Position numbers and translations under genes: made by a program. Below the pieces are notes generated by a model. It was given only the letters and a program-made list of their open reading frames with translations, was not told the origin of the DNA and did not search any database. Source: Candidatus Dojkabacteria bacterium (lineage in GTDB: Bacteria; Patescibacteriota; Dojkabacteria; J137). From it: 6,515 nt of DNA. This document shows positions 1 through 6,177 of this stretch, piece by piece. The stretch covers positions 1 to 6,515 of the forward strand of contig JAGQLJ010000087.1 of the NCBI GenBank assembly GCA_020429495.1. The letters are read 5' to 3'. Within the stretch, counting starts at the first letter, position 1. Each line of letters starts with the position of its first letter.

Positions 1-95
1 GATAACGGCGACATGCTTTCGCAGGTTTCAAAGCACACACCCAAGTCTTCAATAAGCTCTTTTTTTTGTTTTATAAGATCTTCGGAGTAATTCAT
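1..95 (-). CDS. GbsR/MarR-like transcriptional regulator, N-terminal fragment
   Basis: Only the first 31 codons are inside the window; the gene continues off the left edge. The start is ATG at 95-93. A second in-frame ATG at 101-99 would add two residues, but it lies so close to the -7 box (112-119) that the leader would be only a few bases, so 95 is preferred. The peptide contains KKELIEDLGVCFETCESMSP. The LIE-LG-FE pattern followed by a proline-leucine turn resembles the N-terminus of GbsR-type (MarR superfamily) winged-helix regulators common in Flavobacteria, which usually continue with an AARI-like helix just beyond this edge. Such proteins bind operator DNA as dimers; the target and ligand cannot be seen here. 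GC (47% in bases 1-60 by hand count) is clearly above the neighbouring block, so this is probably resident chromosome. The family call rests on a short peptide recognised from memory. Confidence 0.6.
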   Translation of the reverse strand, partial: MNYSEDLIKQKKELIEDLGVCFETCESMSPL

Positions 96-111
96 AATCA
101 TGATAGATCTG

Positions 112-142
112 CAAAAGTATTAATAGTTCGGAATTAAACGAA
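112..142 (-). promoter_or_regulatory. Bacteroidetes-type promoter of the left-edge regulator gene
   Basis: Read on the minus strand, TACTTTTG at 119-112 matches the Bacteroidetes -7 consensus TAnnTTTG exactly. TTCG at 142-139 lies 19 bases upstream and matches the -33 TTTG at three of four bases. A TTGG a few bases further upstream is an alternative -33. The box sits 16 bases before the ATG at 95, giving a short leader with no Shine-Dalgarno sequence, as is usual in this phylum. Transcription start is not shown directly. Confidence 0.55.
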
Positions 143-198
143 CCAACCAGTCGTTAACATTTTGTTAATTGAATAATTGAGAAATATGATACTTGTTT

Positions 199-231
199 TT
201 TGTTGACATGCTAATGAGTTTCTAAATTTTG
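199..231 (+). promoter_or_regulatory. Possible plus-strand promoter without an evident gene
   Basis: TTTG at 199-202 is followed after 20 bases by TAAATTTTG at 223-231. This is a Bacteroidetes -33/-7 pair except that the -7 box has three instead of two bases between TA and TTTG. It points right, away from the regulator gene, into sequence with no supported ORF. If active it would make a short transcript running into the hairpin at 283-298. Such boxes also arise by chance in AT-rich DNA, so this is weak. Confidence 0.2.
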
Positions 232-282
232 TGAGAACAATAGTTAGTGCAAGACTGAAGCTAGGGCTTGGTGTAAGTGTAA

Positions 283-298
283 TGACTGTAATCAGTCA
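283..298. repeat. Short perfect inverted repeat in the left flank
   Basis: TGACTG (283-288) and CAGTCA (293-298) are perfect complements around the 4-base loop TAAT. Outside them AAGTG (276-280) can pair with CACTT (297-301) only by reusing the CA at 297-298, so the stem is at most modestly extended. No T-run follows on either strand that would make it a convincing terminator. It could be an operator or a small transcript hairpin between the regulator and the island edge; the function is unknown. Confidence 0.4.
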
Positions 299-370
299 CT
301 TCTTTAATTTAGTTTGTAAGATTTGACAAAGGAGGTTAGGGTTTAAAACACTCTATTTTACATAATATAA

Positions 371-466
371 ATTATGATTCAAACAAACTCCAGCAAAATA
401 CGTACAGCTTGCTGTTTTGCATAAGTTCAGATATAACGAACACGCAGTGTTTTATATCGATAGATA
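371..466 (+). repeat. Island-flanking direct repeat, left copy (96 bp)
   Basis: This 96-bp segment recurs in the same orientation at 5931-6026, without gaps and with three substitutions (419 G/T, 425 G/T, 426 T/A). Similarity stops abruptly at both ends: base 370 is A against C at 5930, and base 467 is G against A at 6027. It holds two fold-back structures. CAGCAA (391-396) pairs with TTGCTG (409-414). GATATAA (430-436) plus AACAC (439-443) pairs with GTGTT (447-451) plus TTATATC (452-458), with a two-base CG bulge at 437-438 and a GCA loop. There are no terminal inverted repeats and no tRNA-like sequence. Possible roles are an attachment-like site, a dispersed structured repeat, or a recombination footprint. 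It lies downstream of the gajB-like gene. Confidence 0.95.
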
Positions 467-732
467 GTATGTAAAAGTATTTTTCGAATATTAGTCCTCT
501 CAAAAAACACGTATTCGATAAAATATACGTCACAAAAAATTTTACGCGATTACTCACGCCGTTAATATTGTTTTAGACGTGTTCGTGAATGCTTCGCATT
601 TCTTGTCAAGTTGCCACAAGAGTATAAATTATTTAAAGGAATGTATTTAAAACCAATCATCCACTGGATAATCGATTTTAAATAATCTATACACTTGTTA
701 ATTGTATGCATTATCTTTTGCCTTGATGCACT

Positions 733-750
733 ATTTAGCGAAAGCTAAAT
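733..750. repeat. Perfect 7-bp hairpin with GAAA loop
   Basis: ATTTAGC (733-739) and GCTAAAT (744-750) are perfect complements around GAAA (740-743), a stable GNRA tetraloop if transcribed on the plus strand. The minus-strand reading, which is the direction of gajAB, has a TTTC loop and is followed by no T-run, so it is not a classical terminator. It lies about 260 bases beyond the helicase stop and could be a 3' end-protecting or processing hairpin of that transcript. Confidence 0.45.
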
Positions 751-784
751 ACCTAAAACAAAAAATCAAGTTTTAAGTATTCTC

Positions 785-807
785 GATATTGATACTCAAT
801 CAATATC
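785..807. repeat. 8-bp inverted repeat downstream of the gajB-like gene
   Basis: GATATTGA (785-792) and TCAATATC (800-807) are perfect complements with the 7-base loop TACTCAA. No T-run follows on the minus strand, so it is a weak candidate for ending the operon transcript. It may be an operator for the possible plus-strand promoter box just to its right (820-827). Confidence 0.4.
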
Positions 808-1009
808 TCAAATAGTATATAATTTTGGAAACAATTAACGGCTCGCTCCACTATATTTTAGGAAACATGAGAACTATTAAGATTATTTGATGATATTATG
901 TAAAATAGAAATATAAAGAAACCTAATTTTTAAACCCCTAAAATATGATTGTTCCACTCGCCTATTGTTTTAATCAAAATTTTATGAGGCCAAGCTAAAT
1001 ACTAATAAA

Positions 1010-2755
1010 CTAAAAGGTTAATGCTTTTATGTTATCAACTCCAAACCAATTAGTAAGCGTATCTAGAGAGTTAGAAGATAGTTCTTGTGTGAATAAAACA
1101 GCCAATCTTTTTTTAGGACGAGAACAACATACATAAAACAAGTTTCTATTTCGTTCGTAAGCACTTTCTCTACCTGAAGGAATCGCTGTATTATGCCAAG
1201 TTAAAAATTCATCCCAATTATATTGATTCCATCCTCTACCTGCAATTACAAGTACATTGTTAAATTCTTTGCCTTTTACTCCGTGCTTTGTAGAAAAAGG
1301 AGTATTCTTATTTAAATATTCAAACAAATTAATTACTTCCTCATAGTTTACGTCTTTTAACTTTTCAATTTTTGAAATGAAAGATTTATCTTCTTCAGGA
1401 ACTTCTTCCAATTGTTTAATTCTGTCAAATTTTGATTCCTTTTCTTCAACTTTTGGCGACAATCTTGGACGTACTGTTGTTTTCAAAAGGGTAATTACAT
1501 CTGCTATTGTTCCTGATTTTCTAGTTTCAATTAGTTGGTTTAAATTAGAATTCCAGGTAGATTTATCGTTTTGATTATTCAGTTTAATAGTTTTAGAGTT
1601 TAACGCAGAAAACATTTTTCCATACTCTTTATTGTTAAAAGCCCGACAAACTGGTTCTAAAACTTCGATGAAAAATCTTATATAATGATCATTCATTTTT
1701 AAATAATCATCTGAATCTCTGAAAACTGATGCTAAGTTTTGATATCCTTGTTCCTCAGCTAAAACATTATTTGTTAGCATTAATATTTTAGTATTTTCAA
1801 AATCAAATATCCAACCTGATGCAGTTAAAATTTGTTTTACTTTTTGCACACTTTCCTTTGATAATTCGACTGGTAAATCACCGTTCCAATGGCTTCCTGT
1901 TCTTCTAGTTCCAGAAAAATTATTTGTATGAAAGACGACTATATCCCCTACAGAATTCGGGTCTTTTTCTTTTTGAGGAAGCTCAGGCCTCATTCTATTT
2001 AACAGCTCAACTATATTTTTTTCAGACCTGAAATTAGCATTTTTTCCAATTTCAATAATATTTTCATCTTCGATTAGACCACAGACATTGGAACCATATA
2101 TTTTTTGCCAATGGTCCCCAAACAATCCAATGATGACGTCATAATCAGAATTTATTAATTGATTCAGAATTGAATCTGCTAAGTCTATATTAGTATCTTG
2201 ATATTCGTCAATTAAGATTATAGGAAATCTATTAGTCAATAATCTTTTAAATTTTTCCTTTGTTAAAAGATGTACCATAATTTTTATAACATCATCATGG
2301 TGCAATAAAATTTCATTTTCTGTTGCCTTGGGATATCCTAAATCATATTTAACCTCTTGATTTTTTAAACCACCAGCCTCTTCGATTCTTTTTTCCCATT
2401 TTTCACTAATTGTGGGAATAAATTCACGAATATTTTTTTGAAAACTACTTATAAAACTCCAACTAAATGCATGTATAGTATCTGCATAGATAACAGGGTT
2501 GTAATCCACTCTATCTTCTATTTCTTCCTTAGCTGTATTAGTATATGTTATACAAGCTATTCTTTGATTTTTTCTAAGAAAGGAAACTTCTTTTTTATCA
2601 ATTAAGTATTGTAACGCTTTTATTAATGAATAAGTTTTCCCTGCTCCTGCCCCTGCTTCTAATCTAAAGCATTGGTTATCATCAATAACTTGATAAAGTT
2701 TTGCTAATGCTTCTTCTGATGCTATTTCCGCTGGACTTTTACTATTAGTCATCAT
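1010..2755 (-). CDS. gajB: UvrD-like superfamily 1 helicase, Gabija GajB-like
   Basis: This is a 581-residue ATP-dependent DNA helicase or DNA-end sensor of the UvrD/PcrA/Rep class. Motifs appear in the expected order. Walker A is GAGAGKT (35-41), and motif Ia lies in ITYTNTAKEEIEDRV (69-83). Motif Ic is TIHAFSW (93-99), motif II is DEYQDT (183-188) and motif III is GDHWQKIYG (213-221). Motif IV starts at FRSEKN (242-247), motif V is in STKHGVKGKEF (488-498), and motif VI is RNLFYVCCSRPKKR (537-550). All catalytic positions look intact. It is somewhat longer than the founding GajB (about 494 residues from memory) and lacks a full UvrD C-terminal region. The gene starts at ATG 2755 (a second ATG follows at once) and overlaps the end of the OLD nuclease gene by 11 bases, so translation is probably coupled. 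In Gabija this partner binds GajA and promotes nuclease activation upon phage infection. Family assignment is firm; the Gabija role is inferred from the pairing. Confidence 0.85.
   Translation of the reverse strand: MMTNSKSPAEIASEEALAKLYQVIDDNQCFRLEAGAGAGKTYSLIKALQYLIDKKEVSFLRKNQRIACITYTNTAKEEIEDRVDYNPVIYADTIHAFSWSFISSFQKNIREFIPTISEKWEKRIEEAGGLKNQEVKYDLGYPKATENEILLHHDDVIKIMVHLLTKEKFKRLLTNRFPIILIDEYQDTNIDLADSILNQLINSDYDVIIGLFGDHWQKIYGSNVCGLIEDENIIEIGKNANFRSEKNIVELLNRMRPELPQKEKDPNSVGDIVVFHTNNFSGTRRTGSHWNGDLPVELSKESVQKVKQILTASGWIFDFENTKILMLTNNVLAEEQGYQNLASVFRDSDDYLKMNDHYIRFFIEVLEPVCRAFNNKEYGKMFSALNSKTIKLNNQNDKSTWNSNLNQLIETRKSGTIADVITLLKTTVRPRLSPKVEEKESKFDRIKQLEEVPEEDKSFISKIEKLKDVNYEEVINLFEYLNKNTPFSTKHGVKGKEFNNVLVIAGRGWNQYNWDEFLTWHNTAIPSGRESAYERNRNLFYVCCSRPKKRLAVLFTQELSSNSLDTLTNWFGVDNIKALTF
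2745..2755 (-). promoter_or_regulatory. 11-base gene overlap, probable translational coupling
   Basis: The minus-strand sequence ATGATGACTAA holds both candidate starts of the helicase gene (ATG at 2755 and 2752) and the TAA stop of the nuclease gene in another frame. Ribosomes ending on gajA could reinitiate directly on gajB, giving matched amounts of the two subunits of the complex. A weak GAAGAA lies just upstream. Confidence 0.7.
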
Positions 2756-4787
2756 TTTCTTCAGCTGTTTGATTAGTAGTATTATTTTCTGACAACCAAG
2801 TGAGACCTTCTTTTATATATAAAGGGATAATCCATTCGGTTTTTTCTAATGCATATTCCAGAGCAAAATTGGCCTTCTTATTTTTTAATTTTTCTGCTTG
2901 TTCATAAGCTTCACTTTCAATAGCACTTGTATTGTTTTGAGTAATCCCAAAAAGTATTTTATTTGCAATCATAAACGCATCTTCAAAACTTCTACCACAA
3001 GGATTATGCTCTCCTTCTGGTATTTGGTAGGAAATTCTCCTAGATTCTAATTCTTTTTCTTCAAAAGTCTTTAGTTGAATTTGATTCAAAATTGATGGTT
3101 CACTATCTGAAGTTGGCTCTAATAAATTATCAAACCATTTTGTCAATCCTGTATTACTAGTCCCCTTACCTCTAGAGGTTATGCAAGCTTTATGTCTTAT
3201 CCCACTCTCTGTGTTTATAGGCTCTGTTGAATCTAAGTCGGTAATGATTAATGTTTTTAAATTTAAAAAATCTAAAAACTTATAGAAATGGTGTGCATAA
3301 GCACCTCCAACTTCTAAAACTGTCAAATATTGGCTACTTAGTTTATTTTCTAATTCATTATCTATTTTTTTGATAAAGCTTGGCATTAAAATTCTTTCTG
3401 TTGCACCCTCAATTAAAATCGCTTTATCAGCAAAAAACAAATCAGATTTTGTAAGGGTTAAATATTTATAAATAAATTCTTTATCCTCAGTATCTTCACC
3501 AGTTTTAAAAGCTTCTTTTAAATCTTTAACTTCAGTTTCTGTTAAATTGCCATCATTTTTTGTCAAAAAATAACGAATAGTATCAAAATCAGCTTCATTA
3601 GCTATATGAGTAGAATGAGTACTTACAACAAACTGTACAGGCCACTTAACTCCATTGTTTAAATCGTTAGAAAATGTATCTGCAATACTATAAAGTTTAG
3701 AAATAAAAACTTCTTGCATTTGAGGATGCAAATGAGCTTCAGGCTCTTCAATAAAAACAAGATGATTCTTTATTAATATTGGATTGGATTGATATTTTCT
3801 GAAGTATTCGAATAATTTAAATAGAATAAATATCAAATTTCTGGAACCAAGGCCGTTATAAGTTTCTGGCAAAGTTATTCCATCAGATTTGTCATATAAT
3901 ATTTTAGTGTTACTTTCTACTATAGTTTCAGCATTAAATGTTGTTTTAGTTGTAAGATTAGGGTCTGATAAACCTGGATATCCGAATATTTCTAAAGTAG
4001 GTAAGAGAGCATCTATTTTTTCTTTTAATTCTTTATCGACCGTTTCTTGAATTTTATCAACTTCTTCTTTTAGCTCTTTGGATTTTTGCTTCATATCTTC
4101 TGAAGCATTTTCGTGTGAAGCACTTTTAAAAATACTACTCAAGACTTTCCCAAGTACATCTTTTTCACTTTGAGTAATATCATCTAGACCTCTTTGAGCA
4201 TTAATAAAATCTACACCAATAAGTTCTAATAATTTATTTTGATCTACTCTAGTAATATTGGTATCATCAGTTGGGTCGATAGTAGTAATTTCTGTTGTAA
4301 AAAACTTTAAGATTCGTTCTCTTATTACAATCAAAAAATCTAAACTATTTGGATCATCTAAATCATAAAAGAATGCTTTTATCTTGCCATCCTTTAATTG
4401 ATAACTAATATTGATAATGGCTTCTGTATTACTTTCGTCAAGATCAATGATAAATTCACTTAACACTCCATAATCAGTTTTATCATCATCATAATCAACT
4501 ATCAATTGTAATTCAATTTTGGGTAATAAATCTCGAATTATATCCTCCTCTTCGCCTGCCAATGCACGAGTAAGAGCTTGACGAAAATTATCAATAGCTG
4601 AAATACTGAAATCCTCTAATCTGAATTTTTGAGAATTAGATTCTGAAAAAAAGCGTCTAAAAATTTCTGTAAGGGAAGTTTTTCCTGAATTGTTCCGCCC
4701 AACTATCACGGTAGATTTATTATCAAATGATAATTCTACTTCTTTTAATAATCTAAAATTACTTATTCTTGTTTTTTTTATTTTCAT
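2745..4787 (-). CDS. gajA: OLD-family ATPase-TOPRIM endonuclease, Gabija GajA-like
   Basis: This 680-residue cytoplasmic protein pairs an SMC/RecF-like ATPase with a C-terminal TOPRIM nuclease. The N-terminus (ISNFR, 8-12) is typical of RecF/OLD ATPases. Walker A is GRNNSGKT (30-37). A charged, probably coiled-coil segment spans about 228-262, where OLD proteins carry a dimerisation insert. The signature-like loop is NGLGSRN (311-317), Walker B is HLVFIEEPEAHLHP (342-355) and the H-loop is VVSTHSTHI (387-395). The TOPRIM domain has IEGATE (459-464, acidic E460 and E464), the DxD motif in ITDLDS (515-520), and SFEDAF (600-605), all metal-binding positions expected for an active OLD nuclease. 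A neighbouring UvrD-like helicase gene marks class 2 OLD, meaning Gabija. It is about 100 residues longer than the founding GajA (578 from memory), so it is a larger variant. Start is ATG 4787, with no Shine-Dalgarno sequence. GajA nicks DNA and is inhibited by ATP; that activity is known for the family, not shown here. Confidence 0.88.
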   Translation of the reverse strand: MKIKKTRISNFRLLKEVELSFDNKSTVIVGRNNSGKTSLTEIFRRFFSESNSQKFRLEDFSISAIDNFRQALTRALAGEEEDIIRDLLPKIELQLIVDYDDDKTDYGVLSEFIIDLDESNTEAIINISYQLKDGKIKAFFYDLDDPNSLDFLIVIRERILKFFTTEITTIDPTDDTNITRVDQNKLLELIGVDFINAQRGLDDITQSEKDVLGKVLSSIFKSASHENASEDMKQKSKELKEEVDKIQETVDKELKEKIDALLPTLEIFGYPGLSDPNLTTKTTFNAETIVESNTKILYDKSDGITLPETYNGLGSRNLIFILFKLFEYFRKYQSNPILIKNHLVFIEEPEAHLHPQMQEVFISKLYSIADTFSNDLNNGVKWPVQFVVSTHSTHIANEADFDTIRYFLTKNDGNLTETEVKDLKEAFKTGEDTEDKEFIYKYLTLTKSDLFFADKAILIEGATERILMPSFIKKIDNELENKLSSQYLTVLEVGGAYAHHFYKFLDFLNLKTLIITDLDSTEPINTESGIRHKACITSRGKGTSNTGLTKWFDNLLEPTSDSEPSILNQIQLKTFEEKELESRRISYQIPEGEHNPCGRSFEDAFMIANKILFGITQNNTSAIESEAYEQAEKLKNKKANFALEYALEKTEWIIPLYIKEGLTWLSENNTTNQTAEENDD

Positions 4788-4987
4788 TTTATTATATATG
4801 TCTTAATCTTCAACTATGAAAATTGAAGTAGTATTTAAACAATATTGTGCGACTATTAATAAAAAGGGAGAGTTTAAATATACCAAAAAGTAACAAGTTT
4901 TTAATTACGACTTTCCTTAGTTTTCAACAAGTTATATACAATTCTATTTCAAACACATTATGCTACTACCCCACTTCAATGAAAGTT
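4788..4987 (-). promoter_or_regulatory. Leader/promoter region of the gajAB pair
   Basis: These 200 bases separate the TraB-like gene from gajA, so the gajAB pair probably has its own promoter, although readthrough from upstream is possible. No exact TAnnTTTG box was found. The nearest candidates on the minus strand are near misses, such as TACTTTTTG around 4893-4885. At 4939-4975 lies an element resembling one at 5770-5806 upstream of the TraB-like gene. Confidence 0.35.
4939..4975 (-). repeat. Diverged upstream element, copy in front of gajA
   Basis: Aligned without gaps to 5770-5806, 27 of 37 bases agree. The best core, read on the minus strand, is TAATGTGT followed by a TG-AAT-GAA pattern. 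It begins 152 bases upstream of the gajA ATG and overlaps no gene. A shared regulator site or an old duplication are both possible; similarity is moderate and may be partly chance in biased sequence. Confidence 0.35.
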
Positions 4988-5635
4988 TCACTTGAAAGGA
5001 AAAAAATTCCAATCAATACCATGCTCATTTTTAGAATAAATATTCTTAATCTTATCCATTAATCGATATCTATGATTAGCACCAACTAATAATATTGCCT
5101 TTTTAGATTTATAATTTTCAAAGTAATCGTAAATAAGATTAATCCATTGGTTTTCTCGTAGATCATTCCATTTTAACCAATCAGAGTAAAAATCTGATAG
5201 CTCTTTATATTTCACTTTATCAACAAAGAACTTTTCCATGGAATTTTTATCTCTAAATATCTTGTCGCATTTAACACTGTTTAAAAAAGTGAACCCATTC
5301 GAATATGTCTCATTTAATATCATATTACTTGCATTAGTGTAAACTTTCATCTTTCTTTTAAATAAGGAAAACATTTCCTCAAGGCGCTTATCAAACGGAT
5401 CCTCATTTACATCAACTGGAACTATTTCAATAGATTTTTCTCTAATTATTCGTTTAACAACCTCCATTTCTGGAGTTGTTACATCAGTTCTTTTCATGTA
5501 AAGAGGCAATTTTTCAACTGAAAATTCACAGAAAACTACCTCGGGATTAATTTCCTGAATAATTTTATACAACTCTTCGGATGTACAAGCTCCACCTTCT
5601 GAATGAGCTGTTCCTAAAACAATTATAGTGGACAT
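4988..5635 (-). CDS. TraB/TIKI/EreA-superfamily-like small protein
   Basis: This 215-residue protein, without signal peptide or membrane segment, carries the two GX2H motifs of the TraB/PrgY-TIKI-EreA-ChaN fold: GTAH at 8-11 directly after the first strand (STIIVL), and GANH at 185-188 after ILLV. A conserved acidic residue follows strand two (E37 in VVFCEFS), and an Arg before a helix (LRENQWINLIYD, 159-170) matches the usual arginine position. Members of this superfamily include metal-dependent proteases (TIKI), erythromycin esterases and pheromone shut-down proteins, so hydrolase activity is plausible but the substrate is unknown. The chosen start is ATG 5635. A longer 225-residue reading would need a TTG at 5665, which falls inside an inverted repeat and adds residues before the first core strand, so it is unlikely. 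It lies 200 bases upstream of gajA in the same orientation and inside the same repeat boundaries. It is not a described Gabija component; involvement in defence is inference. Confidence 0.6.
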   Translation of the reverse strand: MSTIIVLGTAHSEGGACTSEELYKIIQEINPEVVFCEFSVEKLPLYMKRTDVTTPEMEVVKRIIREKSIEIVPVDVNEDPFDKRLEEMFSLFKRKMKVYTNASNMILNETYSNGFTFLNSVKCDKIFRDKNSMEKFFVDKVKYKELSDFYSDWLKWNDLRENQWINLIYDYFENYKSKKAILLVGANHRYRLMDKIKNIYSKNEHGIDWNFFPFK

Positions 5636-5647
5636 AAAGCTATTTAT

Positions 5648-5665
5648 TTGAACTTTTGAGTTCAA
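5648..5665 (-). promoter_or_regulatory. Operator-like inverted repeat before the TraB-like gene
   Basis: On the minus strand TTGAACT and AGTTCAA are perfect 7-bp complements around the loop CAAA, ending 12 bases before the ATG at 5635. Position and symmetry fit either an operator for a dimeric repressor or a 5'-leader hairpin that limits translation. No repressor gene lies inside the island; the only regulator in view is the partial GbsR-like gene in the left flank. Confidence 0.45.
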
Positions 5666-5930
5666 TTATTAGACCAATTGATAATTCATTTGACTTTAAG
5701 TAAAATCAATGACAGGAATTCAAATAACTCAAGAAAAGGATGTCGATATGTCATTAAAAACGTCTATTCCTTTTCCATTCCACACACATTACACTACTCT
5801 CCTACTGTCGTTACGTGTAAAGAGTCTTCCATTAACTATAGTAAAGAAACTTTTGGAATAAAATTTTTTCAATAAAATGTAGAAAAGACTTTCGCTTTTA
5901 TCCAAAGCTCAAGTTACATAACGCGAGTAC
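5666..5930. other. Intergenic region upstream of the TraB-like gene
   Basis: There is no supported gene here. A 65-codon plus-strand frame (5678-5875) has no recognisable features and runs through low-complexity sequence. The region should contain the promoter of the minus-strand TraB-like gene, but no exact TAnnTTTG box was found. At 5770-5806 it holds the element resembling 4939-4975. Confidence 0.4.
5770..5806 (-). repeat. Diverged upstream element, copy in front of the TraB-like gene
   Basis: This is the partner of 4939-4975, with 27 of 37 bases identical. It begins 135 bases upstream of the TraB-like ATG, close to the 152-base spacing seen for gajA and in the same orientation. The shared minus-strand core is TAATGTGT. 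If real, it would tie the TraB-like gene and gajAB to common control. Confidence 0.35.
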
Positions 5931-6026
5931 ATTATGATTCAAACAAACTCCAGCAAAATACGTACAGCTTGCTGTTTTTCATAATATCAGATATAACGAA
6001 CACGCAGTGTTTTATATCGATAGATA
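5931..6026 (+). repeat. Island-flanking direct repeat, right copy (96 bp)
   Basis: This is the second copy of the 371-466 repeat, in the same orientation, 93 of 96 identical. Both main fold-backs are kept: CAGCAA (5951-5956) with TTGCTG (5969-5974), and the bulged 12-bp stem at 5990-6018. An alternative stem GCAAAA/TTTTGC possible in the left copy is broken here by the T at 5979, so it is probably not the conserved structure. It lies upstream of the TraB-like gene, about 150 bases from the resident dioxygenase-like gene. Confidence 0.95.
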
Positions 6027-6127
6027 ATTTTACGAATTAAAACTTTGCTAAGTATTATATTATCTGTGTCCAGCACAACATGGAATATGGCCTTATTATT
6101 GTTGGTTACTAGTCATTAAAAACCAAA

Positions 6128-6151
6128 AAAAGACCCATTCTTGGGTCTTTT
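6128..6151 (-). terminator. Rho-independent terminator of the dioxygenase-like gene
   Basis: AAAAGACCCA (6128-6137) and TGGGTCTTTT (6142-6151) form a perfect 10-bp stem with a 4-base loop. Read on the minus strand, the stem begins 26 bases after the stop codon at 6178 and runs directly into seven T residues (including the end of the stem), the standard intrinsic-terminator layout. The plus-strand reading has only TTTT before a C, so any bidirectional function would be weaker. It also shields the island from readthrough by the resident gene. Confidence 0.9.
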
Positions 6152-6177
6152 CTATCGCTATTATTATGTTGGTTGTC

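Larger units (their letters stand above)
467..1009. other. Non-coding, AT-rich region downstream of the helicase gene
   Basis: This 543-base stretch between the left repeat and the helicase stop holds no supported gene; the short open frames have no recognisable protein features. It contains two strong inverted repeats (733-750 and 785-807) and a possible orphan -7 box on the plus strand (TAATTTTG, 820-827). The 11-mer AAGCTAAATAC occurs twice (742-752 and 992-1002). No T-tract-linked hairpin is seen near the helicase stop, so the end of the gajAB transcript is not obvious. Confidence 0.5.
371..6026. mobile_element. Putative defence island bounded by 96-bp direct repeats, no integrase
   Basis: The block between and including the two 96-bp direct repeats carries three minus-strand genes: TraB-like, gajA-like and gajB-like. 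It is AT-rich (25% GC in the sampled line 2401-2460), whereas the genes on either side sample at 47-55%. Sharp repeat edges, a compositional shift and defence cargo together suggest a horizontally acquired unit of 5560 bp per repeat period. No integrase, transposase, resolvase or tRNA is present, so if mobile it would need a recombinase in trans or host homologous recombination. The alternative is a chance location of two copies of a dispersed repeat around an older locus. Confidence 0.5.

Noticed and set aside
327..336. Shine-Dalgarno-like AAAGGAGG on the plus strand
   Set aside because: No start codon with a following open frame lies at a suitable distance, and Shine-Dalgarno use is rare in this phylum.
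371..466. Flanking repeat as an integron attC site
   Set aside because: It has a bulged hairpin, but no RYYYAAC/GTTRRRY core pair in the proper places and no integron integrase in view.
371..466. Flanking repeat as a tRNA-derived att site or a MITE
   Set aside because: There is no T-loop or acceptor-stem sequence, and the repeat ends are not inverted copies of one another.
372..557. Open minus-strand frame of 61 codons overlapping the left repeat
   Set aside because: Most of it lies in the direct repeat, the frame is not maintained beyond the repeat at the right copy, and the peptide shows no domain features.
1377..1574. Plus-strand frame inside the helicase gene
   Set aside because: It is antisense to a gene with a complete helicase motif set.
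4847..5062. Plus-strand frame of 71 codons across the gajA leader and the end of the TraB-like gene
   Set aside because: It overlaps a better-supported gene on the other strand and has no recognisable features.
5678..5875. Plus-strand frame of 65 codons
   Set aside because: There is no domain, promoter box or ribosome-binding signal, and the composition is like that of the surrounding intergenic DNA.
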